Part shown: one piece after another, positions 1 through 5,356 of the stretch
Layout: each line of letters begins with the position of its first letter
How positions within the stretch are numbered: position 1 is the stretch's first letter
Origin: Lachnospiraceae bacterium
Lineage (GTDB): Bacteria > Bacillota > Clostridia > Lachnospirales > Lachnospiraceae
Assembly: GCA_004557975.1 (NCBI GenBank)
Contig: SFEV01000088.1
Span: 1 to 7,202 of the forward strand
DNA: 7,202 bases
Reading direction: 5' to 3'
Position numbers and translations under genes: made by a program
Notes under the pieces: generated by a model
What the model was told of the DNA's origin: nothing
The model's database searches: none
What the model saw: only the letters and a program-made list of their open reading frames with translations

Positions 1-42
1 ATTATAGCAAAAACGCCAAAAAAGTCAATAAAACTGCGGATG

Positions 43-62
43 AAACGGTTATTCTAACGTTT
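43..62. repeat. Inverted repeat, possible operator
   Basis: AAAC at 43-46 pairs with GTTT at 59-62, and GTTA at 48-51 pairs with TAAC at 55-58, with one unpaired G at 47 and a central TTC. The site lies about 70 bases upstream of the -35 box. The 8-mer GAAACGGT at 42-49 recurs exactly at 285-292, just before the ribosome site of the first gene. A regulator-binding role is inference; chance symmetry in A/T-rich DNA is possible. Confidence 0.3.
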
Positions 63-123
63 TGCATTCTGTTGTTTTGATTTAAATACATCTAAACTAA
101 TAAATAAAAAACAAAAACAATTG

Positions 124-152
124 TTGACAAAAATGAAAACAAATTGTACAAT
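124..152 (+). promoter_or_regulatory. Sigma-70 promoter of the sugar transporter operon
   Basis: TTGACA at 124-129 is a perfect -35 box. It is followed by a 17-base spacer and TACAAT at 147-152 as the -10 box. The predicted transcription start is near 159, giving a leader of roughly 160 bases before the ATG at 322. Both boxes are overlapped by perfect 10-bp palindromes: AACAATTGTT at 116-125 touches the -35 box, and ATTGTACAAT at 143-152 covers the -10 box. A repressor bound there would block RNA polymerase. The promoter call is strong by consensus match; the operator call is inference. Confidence 0.8.
143..152. promoter_or_regulatory. Palindrome over the -10 box, candidate operator
   Basis: ATTGTACAAT is a perfect 10-bp palindrome lying on the -10 element. 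Its core TTGTACA recurs at 250-256 inside the leader, with equivalent positions 106 bases apart, close to ten helical turns. AraR of Bacillus subtilis recognises operators containing a TTGTAC-type half-site and represses the ara operon by looping between in-phase sites, so an AraR-like regulator is a reasonable guess. No regulator gene is in the window, and the sites differ from a full AraR operator as I remember it. Confidence 0.35.
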
Positions 153-214
153 ATGAACATACGCCGGAACAAAACAAAAAAAAAATGTGCAAATTGCTAA
201 ATATACATAAAGAG

Positions 215-233
215 TGTCACCGAAAAAGTGACA
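215..233. repeat. Inverted repeat in the transporter leader
   Basis: TGTCAC at 215-220 is mirrored by GTGACA at 228-233 around the 7-base centre CGAAAAA. It lies about 60 bases downstream of the predicted transcription start, so it could act as a DNA operator (roadblock) or fold as a small RNA hairpin. No T run follows, so it is not a terminator. Confidence 0.35.
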
Positions 234-245
234 TAAAATGGAAAA

Positions 246-274
246 GTTTTTGTACACGTTTTTTTGACAAAAAC
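246..274. repeat. Inverted repeat GTTTTTGT / ACAAAAAC
   Basis: GTTTTTGT at 246-253 is perfectly complementary to ACAAAAAC at 267-274, across a 13-base gap that ends in seven Ts (259-265). It contains the second TTGTACA motif (250-256). A TTGACA at 264-269 resembles a -35 box, but no -10 box stands at the right distance. The symmetry is real; its function is unknown and may simply reflect A and T runs. Confidence 0.3.
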
Positions 275-284
275 CGGTAAAAAA

Positions 285-298
285 GAAACGGTAGTTTC
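285..298. repeat. Small inverted repeat just before the first ribosome site
   Basis: GAAAC at 285-289 and GTTTC at 294-298 flank a 4-base GGTA centre. It includes the second copy of GAAACGGT. It ends 9 bases before the AAGGAGG at 308-314, so an RNA hairpin or bound protein here could affect translation or elongation. This is inference from position only. Confidence 0.25.
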
Positions 299-321
299 GT
301 TTATTAAAAGGAGGAACAAAT

Positions 322-1671
322 ATGTACAGAAAATGGTTAGCACTGCTGTTGACAGGTACTATGGCACTTTCCATGGGCGCAACAGTTATGGCAGAGGAAG
401 CTGAGACAGAGGCAGCTCCGACAGCCGTTACGACGGTAGGTCCGGATGATGCGGCAGCATCTTTTGAACTGTGGTCATTCGTAGATCTGCACAATGAATT
501 CTACGGAAAAATGGTAGAAGAGTGGAACGCTCAGAATCCGGACAAGCAGGTTCAGATTACATTCAGTACATATCCGTACAGCGATATGCACAACAAGCTG
601 ATGATGTCTCTGCAGGCAGGTTCAGGTGCACCGGATATGTGTGACGTTGAGATCGGTCAGTTCCCGAACTACACTGGTGAGGATTGCCCGCTGTATGCTC
701 TGGACGATGCAATGGCTCCGTATGCAGACACAATGGTACAGGCAAGACTTGATGTTTACAAGAACGAAGCAGGCGTACAGGTTGGTGTTCCGACTCACGT
801 AGGAGCTACTGTAATGTACTGGAACGCAGAGATCTTTGAGCAGTACGGACTGGACTACAAGTCAGTTAAGACATGGGATGACTATACCGCACTTGGCGAG
901 CAGCTTCGTGATGCTTCCAACGGTGAAGTGTATCTGACATCTGTAGATACAGGCGGATGTGACTGGATTTGGGTAGCAATGGCTGAGTATGGTGAGGACT
1001 GGACAGGCGGCCCGGGCGGTACAGTAAATGTACAGCTTGAATCTGTCAAGAACATGCTGACAATGCAGCAGCAGTGGCTGAACGATGGTATCGCAATGGT
1101 TTCCACAGACGGACACATTGACCTTGAGGCTGGTTATGCAAACTTAGTAGCAGGCAAGGTTGCTTCTTTCCCGAAGGCTATGTGGTACATGAGCCGTTTC
1201 ACAGGCTATATGCCGGAGATGGAAGGCAAATTTGACATCACACCGTGCCCGGCATTTGAAGAAGGACAGCCGAGATCCGTAGCTATCGGTGGTACAGGTA
1301 CAGTTGTTACAAATCAGTGTGATAATCCGGAACTGGCAGCAGAGTGGCTTGCATGGGCTAAATGCTCACCGGAAGGCTGTAATCATATCTGGAACGACCT
1401 TGGATTTGATGTATGTAACACAGCAGTATGGACAGACGAAGAGTTCGCATTCAGCGATGACAATGCATACAACACATTCTTCCGTGTAAAACCGTACGAG
1501 GTTCTGAATGAGATCGCTGACGAGATCGGAACAGTTTACACAACAAAGAATTCTCCGACACTGAACGATTATATGTGCACAACTACTCTGAACTATGTGC
1601 TTGAGGATGGTATGGATGTTGAGGAAGCTCTTCAGGACGCTCAGGATTATCTTGATTTTGAGTGTGAATAA
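322..1671 (+). CDS. AraN-like extracellular sugar-binding protein of ABC importer
   Basis: This 449-residue protein is a type 1 extracellular solute-binding protein. It captures a sugar, probably an arabino-oligosaccharide, outside the membrane and delivers it to the two permeases encoded next. The export signal is residues 1-24: short basic start, hydrophobic core 5-20, then V-M-A before E25. An acidic, Ala/Thr-rich linker follows (25-46). The fold begins at F48-E-L-W, and stretches such as SLQAGSGAPD (96-105) and VPTHVGATVMYWN (156-168) are typical of the family. The start is fixed by AAGGAGG at 308-314, 7 bases upstream. Two things are odd. No lipobox cysteine follows the signal, although Gram-positive binding proteins are normally lipoproteins. 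The mature part carries ten cysteines, unusual for an exposed protein and fitting an anaerobe. Substrate is inferred from the following arabinofuranosidase and from the araN-P-Q-abfA order in Bacillus subtilis. Binding-protein identity is firm; arabinose specificity is not. Confidence 0.93.
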   Translation: MYRKWLALLLTGTMALSMGATVMAEEAETEAAPTAVTTVGPDDAAASFELWSFVDLHNEFYGKMVEEWNAQNPDKQVQITFSTYPYSDMHNKLMMSLQAGSGAPDMCDVEIGQFPNYTGEDCPLYALDDAMAPYADTMVQARLDVYKNEAGVQVGVPTHVGATVMYWNAEIFEQYGLDYKSVKTWDDYTALGEQLRDASNGEVYLTSVDTGGCDWIWVAMAEYGEDWTGGPGGTVNVQLESVKNMLTMQQQWLNDGIAMVSTDGHIDLEAGYANLVAGKVASFPKAMWYMSRFTGYMPEMEGKFDITPCPAFEEGQPRSVAIGGTGTVVTNQCDNPELAAEWLAWAKCSPEGCNHIWNDLGFDVCNTAVWTDEEFAFSDDNAYNTFFRVKPYEVLNEIADEIGTVYTTKNSPTLNDYMCTTTLNYVLEDGMDVEEALQDAQDYLDFECE

Positions 1672-1701
1672 TCTGAAGTTTCTGAGATAAGGAGTTATTG
1701 G

Positions 1702-1738
1702 GGAGGCCTGGGAATTGCATTCCCGGGCTTCCGTTTTT
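1702..1738 (+). terminator. Stem-loop with T run between binding-protein and permease genes (attenuator-like)
   Basis: Positions 1702-1715 pair with 1719-1732 to give 14 uninterrupted pairs, two of them G-U (1705/1729 and 1709/1725), around a TGC loop. GTTTTTG follows, with five Ts at 1734-1738. It lies 30 bases after the stop of the binding-protein gene and 44 bases before the permease start. This arrangement is known from sugar ABC operons: partial termination, or protection of the upstream mRNA from 3' decay, yields more binding protein than permease. The short T run argues for partial rather than full termination. Confidence 0.75.
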
Positions 1739-1768
1739 GCAGAACAAAGTTCTGTGCCAAGAAGAGAG

Positions 1769-1774
1769 AGGAGG
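1769..1774 (+). promoter_or_regulatory. Ribosome site that fixes a TTG start
   Basis: AGGAGG at 1769-1774 sits 7 bases before the TTG at 1782-1784. No in-frame ATG exists near the N-terminus. An earlier in-frame TTG at 1698 lies just before the stem of the 1702-1732 hairpin, and a protein started there would carry 28 extra residues encoded by that stem-loop, so the TTG at 1782 is chosen. Confidence 0.85.
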
Positions 1775-1781
1775 AAATACA

Positions 1782-2687
1782 TTGAACAAAGCGAAAAAGC
1801 TTCTGTATTCCCAGAAAATAGCGCCGTACGTTTTTGCGCTTCCGTTTATTCTGAGCCTCATTGTTTTCTGGGCATATCCGCTTATTTCCGGTATTGTCAT
1901 GAGTTTTCAGGATGTATCCTTTGGAGGAAAAGCATTTGTTGGAACGGCTCATTATGAAAAGCTGATGCAGGATAAATTCTTCCGGACTGCTGTATTTAAC
2001 AGCGTGGAATACATGGTTCTGACACTTCTTCTGATGGTTCCGATTCCGATGGTTCTGGCTGTTCTCATTGAGAGCCGCCTGACGAAGGCAAAGGGCGTGT
2101 GGAAGGTTATCATGTACATCCCGGCGCTGACATCTGTAGTTATCTCCGGTATGTTATTCCGTCTGATGTTCTCAGAAGGAGACAGCAGCCAGATGAATCA
2201 GCTGCTTCAGCTGTTCGGACGTTCATCCATTCCGTGGCTGAAGGCCAAAGGAACTGCATGGTGTGCGCTGCTTCTGCTCTGTGTATGGAGATGGACCGGT
2301 GTCAATATGCTGTACTATGTATCAGGTCTGAAATCCATTGACAATTCCATTTATGAGTCTGCTGATATTGACGGAGCCAACGGTATGCAGAAATTCTGGT
2401 ATCTGACGCTGCCGCTTCTGAAGCCGACAACGGTATACGTTGTTACGATTTCCGTATTTGCAGGTCTGTCCATGTTCCTGGAGTCCTTCATGCTGTGGAA
2501 TGGTAACTCATCACCAAAGAATATTGGTCTTACCATCGTAGGATATCTGTATAAGCGTGGTATTGAGAAGAATGATATGGGTTATGCATGTGCGGTCGGC
2601 GTTGTGCTGATGGTGATTGCCCTGGTTATCAACTTCATTCAGCTTTTTGCGACGGGTACATTCAAGATCGGAAAGAAGGAGGATTAG
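1782..2687 (+). CDS. Sugar ABC transporter permease, MalF/UgpA type (AraP-like)
   Basis: This 301-residue integral membrane protein is one half of the transmembrane channel of the importer; it pairs with the permease encoded immediately downstream. The start is TTG, read as Met, with AGGAGG 7 bases upstream. Hydrophobic spans lie at about 13-36, 72-97, 107-128, 158-180, 216-236 and 265-289, the six expected for this family. The cytoplasmic EAA loop that docks the ATPase is at 191-213: ESADIDGAN, then eleven residues, ending in LPLL. The N-terminal AYPLISGIVMSFQD and the length match MalF-like permeases of the MalFG group. The stop is 4 bases before the next start, so the two permeases are translationally linked. 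No ATPase gene follows; Firmicutes importers of this class commonly share an MsmX/MsmK ATPase encoded elsewhere. The family is firm, the substrate inferred from context. Confidence 0.93.
   Translation: MNKAKKLLYSQKIAPYVFALPFILSLIVFWAYPLISGIVMSFQDVSFGGKAFVGTAHYEKLMQDKFFRTAVFNSVEYMVLTLLLMVPIPMVLAVLIESRLTKAKGVWKVIMYIPALTSVVISGMLFRLMFSEGDSSQMNQLLQLFGRSSIPWLKAKGTAWCALLLLCVWRWTGVNMLYYVSGLKSIDNSIYESADIDGANGMQKFWYLTLPLLKPTTVYVVTISVFAGLSMFLESFMLWNGNSSPKNIGLTIVGYLYKRGIEKNDMGYACAVGVVLMVIALVINFIQLFATGTFKIGKKED
2676..2682 (+). promoter_or_regulatory. Ribosome site deciding the second permease start
   Basis: AAGGAGG at 2676-2682 lies inside the last codons of the first permease, 9 bases before the ATG at 2692. 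An in-frame ATG at 2617, inside the upstream gene, would add 25 polar, arginine-rich residues that do not fit this family, so 2692 is preferred. Confidence 0.85.
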
Positions 2688-2691
2688 TGAT

Positions 2692-3597
2692 ATGGCGAAA
2701 AATAATGCTCCAAAAACAATGGAATCAAATCATAAAGTTGCCACATTTCTGTCAACCGGTCTGTTTGTAATTGTCAGTGCATTGATTGCATTTCCACTGC
2801 TTGCAGGTCTGACGGCGTCTTTCCGTCCTGCACGTGAGATTTTCCAGAAAGGTATGTCTCTGAACCTGAATTTTAAAGAGTGGACGCTGCATAATTACAA
2901 ATATCTGTTTACAGTGTTCGGTAATACAAAAAATGCTGACCCGACAGCTCTGGCTGACTCCCAGAAGTATTTCATGTGGTACAAGAACAGTCTTGTCCTG
3001 ACACTCACGACAGTTGTGCTGACATTGCTTGTCTGCTATTTTGTTGCATACGCTCTGTCTATGTACAAATTCAAACTGAACGGCTTTCTGTTCTTCATGG
3101 TTATTGCTACAATGTCTGTACCGTTTGAGATCCTGATGCTTCCTCTGTATCAGGAGATTACAAATATCGGTCTGATTAATACGAATGCCGGTGTATTCCT
3201 GCCCGGATTATGTGGTGCCTCGACCATATTCTTCTTCAAACAGTATATGACGAGTCTGCCGAAGGAGCTTCTCGATGCGGCACGTGTGGACGGATGTACA
3301 GAGTATGGTATCTCTGTTAAGATTATGATGCCGATCACAAAGCCGGCATTTGCTTCTATGGCTATCCTGTGTGCAATGGGTTCCTGGAACAACATGCTGT
3401 GGCCGATGCTTGTATTCCGTGATACAAACAAATTTACACTTCAGATTGGTCTGAATACGCTGCTTACACCGTACGGCAACAACTACGACCTTCTGATTTC
3501 AGGTTCTATGTTCGGTATTATTCCGATTCTTATTATCTATCTGATTTTCAACAGATATCTGGTAGATGGTATGACAAGCGGTGCTGTAAAGGGCTGA
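2692..3597 (+). CDS. Sugar ABC transporter permease, MalG type (AraQ-like)
   Basis: This 301-residue membrane protein is the second half of the importer channel. Hydrophobic spans are at about 17-40, 99-121, 129-150, 162-182, 219-238 and 267-288. The EAA docking loop is at 191-218, with ELLDAARVDGCTEYG followed by IMMPITKP, a close match to the MalG-type consensus. The C-terminus YLVDGMTSGAVKG (289-301) is the characteristic ending of this permease group. It starts 4 bases after the stop of the first permease, with its ribosome site inside that gene, so co-translation is likely. It is followed 16 bases later by an intrinsic terminator, which makes it the last gene of the transporter transcript proper. 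B. subtilis AraQ is the counterpart suggested by gene order. Family certain; sugar specificity inferred. Confidence 0.93.
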   Translation: MAKNNAPKTMESNHKVATFLSTGLFVIVSALIAFPLLAGLTASFRPAREIFQKGMSLNLNFKEWTLHNYKYLFTVFGNTKNADPTALADSQKYFMWYKNSLVLTLTTVVLTLLVCYFVAYALSMYKFKLNGFLFFMVIATMSVPFEILMLPLYQEITNIGLINTNAGVFLPGLCGASTIFFFKQYMTSLPKELLDAARVDGCTEYGISVKIMMPITKPAFASMAILCAMGSWNNMLWPMLVFRDTNKFTLQIGLNTLLTPYGNNYDLLISGSMFGIIPILIIYLIFNRYLVDGMTSGAVKG

Positions 3598-3613
3598 TGT
3601 ACTTTGACAAATT

Positions 3614-3648
3614 GAGGCAGTTTCTTCCGGGGACTGCCTCTTTTTTTT
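3614..3648 (+). terminator. Intrinsic terminator after the transporter operon
   Basis: GAGGCAGT at 3614-3621 pairs perfectly with ACTGCCTC at 3633-3640. The stem can extend inward by two G-U pairs and one G-C pair, leaving a TTCCG loop. Eight Ts follow immediately (3641-3648). This is a textbook Rho-independent terminator. It separates the permease gene from the arabinofuranosidase gene, which must then be expressed by read-through or by a promoter I cannot see. Confidence 0.9.
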
Positions 3649-3655
3649 CAGAATT

Positions 3656-3681
3656 TCTGCCGGATGGTTCTGGTCGGCAGA
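3656..3681 (+). other. Second hairpin in the leader of the arabinofuranosidase gene
   Basis: TCTGCCG at 3656-3662 pairs with CGGCAGA at 3675-3681, seven pairs around a 12-base loop. It begins eight bases after the T run of the terminator and ends nine bases before the AAGGAGG at 3690-3696. No T run follows, so it is not a terminator. It could stabilise the 5' end of a processed abfA mRNA. CTGCC and GGCAG also occur in the terminator stem, so weaker alternative pairings of five bases exist. Confidence 0.45.
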
Positions 3682-3704
3682 TTTAAGTTAAGGAGGAAAA
3701 TATC

Positions 3705-5222
3705 ATGGCAAAAAAAGCAAGAATGATTGTTGACAGAGCGTTTCAGATTTCCCAAATTGATGACCGCATTTACGGCTCCTTTATTGAACATCTGGGACGT
3801 GCCGTATACGATGGCATCTATCAGCCGGGACATCCGCTCTCCAATTCAGACGGTTTCCGTACGGATGTTATCGAGCTTGTAAAGGAACTGAATGTACCGA
3901 TCGTCCGCTACCCGGGAGGAAACTTTGTTTCCAACTTTTTCTGGGAAGACAGTGTGGGACCGGTGGATCAGCGTCCGCACCGTCTGGAGCTGGCATGGAG
4001 AAGCCTGGAGAAAAATGAAGTGGGTCTTCATGAGTTCAGTAAATGGGCGAAAGCAGCCAATTCCGACGTGATGATGGCACTGAATCTCGGCACGAGAGGC
4101 ATCGCAGATGCCTGCAACCTGCTGGAATACTGCAACCATCCGGGCGGAACAAAATACAGTGATCTTCGTATCAGTCACGGCCAGAAAGAGCCGTATGGCT
4201 TCAAGACGTGGTGCCTGGGCAATGAGATGGACGGTCCGTGGCAGCTTGGCCACAAGACGGCAGATGAGTACGGAAGACTGGCAGAAGAGACAGCAAAGGC
4301 AATGAAGCTCATTGATCCGACCATCGAGTTTGTTGCATGCGGAAGTTCCAACCGTCAGATGCCTACGTACGCTGAGTGGGAGGATAAAGTACTGAGCCAT
4401 ACGTATGATTATGTGGATTATCTTTCCCTGCATACATATTATGGCAACCGTTCAGGCGACAGCAATGAATTCCTTGCAAAGTCTGATGATATGGATTACT
4501 TTATCAGGGAAATTATTGCAACGTGTGATTACGTGAAGGCGAAAAAGCGCAGCAAGAAGAACATGTATCTGAGCTTTGATGAGTGGAACGTATGGTATCA
4601 CTCCAATGCAGCTGATGATGATATTACAGAAAATCATCCGTGGCAGGTGGCTCCGCCGATGCTGGAGGATATCTACAACTTTGAAGATGCACTTCTGGTA
4701 GGTTTGATGCTGATTGTGCTGCTGCGTCATTCAGACCGCGTCAAAGTAGCATGTCTGGCACAGCTTGTTAATGTAATTGCTCCGATCATGACAGATGCAA
4801 ACGGAGGCGGTGCATGGAAGCAGACAATTTTCTATCCGTTTATGCATGCATCAAAATATGGCCGCGGTGTTGCTCTGATGCCGGTGGTTGATACACCGCG
4901 TCACGATACGAAAGAGCATGGCGACATTACAGATGTGGAGTCTATCGCAGTTTACAATGAAGAGAAGGGTGAAGTGACTGTCTTTGCGGTAAACCGTAAT
5001 CTGAAGGAGGACGTTGTCCTGACTACAGATGTGAGAAGCTTTGAGGGATATAAGCTTGCAGAGCATATTGTGCTGGAGCATGAGGACCTGAAGGCTGAGA
5101 ACAGCTTCGGCAATGAGAAGGTCGCACCGAAGTCCACAGACCAGACGACGATGGACGACGGTATCCTGACGAGTATGCTGCATAAGGCATCCTGGAATGT
5201 AATCCGTCTCGTAAAGGAATAA
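3705..5222 (+). CDS. abfA: GH51 alpha-L-arabinofuranosidase, intracellular
   Basis: This 505-residue enzyme hydrolyses terminal alpha-L-arabinofuranosyl groups from arabino-oligosaccharides with retention of configuration, releasing L-arabinose. There is no signal peptide, so it acts in the cytoplasm on imported oligosaccharides. Family 51 landmarks are present: FIEHLGRAVYDGIYQPGHP (26-44), RYPGGNF (68-74), WCLGNEMDGPWQ (169-180) with E174 as acid/base, LHTYYGN (242-248), and FDEWNVWY (291-298) with E293 as nucleophile. These positions fall within one residue of E175 and E294 of the Geobacillus stearothermophilus enzyme (502 residues). The (beta/alpha)8 barrel is followed by a C-terminal beta domain from about 385 to the end (IRLVKE). 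The start has TAAGGAGG 8 bases upstream. Placement after the two permeases mirrors araPQ-abfA, but a strong terminator intervenes. It looks full-length and intact. Confidence 0.96.
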   Translation: MAKKARMIVDRAFQISQIDDRIYGSFIEHLGRAVYDGIYQPGHPLSNSDGFRTDVIELVKELNVPIVRYPGGNFVSNFFWEDSVGPVDQRPHRLELAWRSLEKNEVGLHEFSKWAKAANSDVMMALNLGTRGIADACNLLEYCNHPGGTKYSDLRISHGQKEPYGFKTWCLGNEMDGPWQLGHKTADEYGRLAEETAKAMKLIDPTIEFVACGSSNRQMPTYAEWEDKVLSHTYDYVDYLSLHTYYGNRSGDSNEFLAKSDDMDYFIREIIATCDYVKAKKRSKKNMYLSFDEWNVWYHSNAADDDITENHPWQVAPPMLEDIYNFEDALLVGLMLIVLLRHSDRVKVACLAQLVNVIAPIMTDANGGGAWKQTIFYPFMHASKYGRGVALMPVVDTPRHDTKEHGDITDVESIAVYNEEKGEVTVFAVNRNLKEDVVLTTDVRSFEGYKLAEHIVLEHEDLKAENSFGNEKVAPKSTDQTTMDDGILTSMLHKASWNVIRLVKE

Positions 5223-5255
5223 AAGATATACAGGACGCCATATACGTCCGGCAAT

Positions 5256-5336
5256 AAAAAACAGGGCAGGAACCCCGGGTACACACAGCAACTGATAAAA
5301 TCAGATGCTGTGATGTACAGGGTTCTTGCCCTGTTT
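5256..5336. terminator. Long composite hairpin, bidirectional terminator between convergent genes
   Basis: Positions 5259-5275 pair with 5320-5336 (17 pairs, one G-U at 5269/5326). Inside, 5279-5283 pairs with 5314-5318, 5284-5290 with 5306-5312, and 5292-5296 with 5300-5304. A small internal loop, one bulged A (5313) and one A-A mismatch interrupt them; the apical loop is AAA. That makes about 34 pairs in 78 bases. On the minus strand the stem runs into TTTTTT then ATT (5261 down to 5253), so it terminates the DUF4358 unit well. On the plus strand the tail is only TTTCATT, weaker but adequate for abfA. It is longer than ordinary terminators. Confidence 0.75.
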
Positions 5337-5356
5337 CATTGAAACTGCAAAGCAGG

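Larger units (their letters stand above)
1..321. other. Gene-free A/T-rich upstream and leader region
   Basis: I see no credible gene in these 321 bases. The stretch is rich in A and T runs, and the short reading frames that cross it lack ribosome sites or family resemblance. It holds a sigma-70 promoter at 124-152, an untranslated leader of about 160 bases from the predicted start near 159, and several inverted repeats: 43-62, 116-125, 143-152, 215-233, 246-274 and 285-298. The ribosome site AAGGAGG of the first gene is at 308-314. The density of symmetric motifs suggests substrate-controlled regulation of the transporter, which is inference. Confidence 0.7.

Noticed and set aside
41..54. 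Possible catabolite-repression (cre) site
   Set aside because: It begins TGAAACGG, but the central CG is out of register with the cre consensus and the right half does not match.
238..267. Nine-codon upstream frame (MEKFLYTFF) in the leader
   Set aside because: No ribosome site precedes it and such short frames are expected by chance.
185..280. Short plus-strand frame of 31 codons in the transporter leader (possible leader peptide)
   Set aside because: The only nearby purine run (GGAA at 166-169) is 15 bases away, too far for a ribosome site, and the peptide has no recognisable stalling motif.
264..292. Second promoter starting with TTGACA at 264-269
   Set aside because: No -10-like hexamer occurs 16-18 bases downstream (AACGGT region), so only the -35 half matches.
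54..494. Minus-strand open frame of 146 residues across the leader and the start of the binding-protein gene
   Set aside because: It overlaps a certain gene and its promoter, has no ribosome site, and its composition (Phe/Cys-rich tail) comes from reading A/T runs backwards.
1698..1781. Upstream TTG start extending the first permease by 28 residues
   Set aside because: The extra residues are encoded by a perfect stem-loop, there is no suitable ribosome site, and the TTG at 1782 has AGGAGG at ideal spacing.
3846..4433. Minus-strand open frame of 195 residues inside the arabinofuranosidase gene
   Set aside because: It is a shadow of a well-supported GH51 gene; the peptide resembles no family I know and lacks a ribosome site.
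5233..5249. Small hairpin GGACG / CGTCC after the arabinofuranosidase stop
   Set aside because: It has only five pairs with a 7-base loop and no T run; the long hairpin just downstream is the better terminator.
4851..5291. Overlapping minus-strand frames at the end of the arabinofuranosidase gene
   Set aside because: They lie across the GH51 C-terminal coding region and the terminator hairpin, with cysteine-rich, unstructured peptides typical of antisense shadows.
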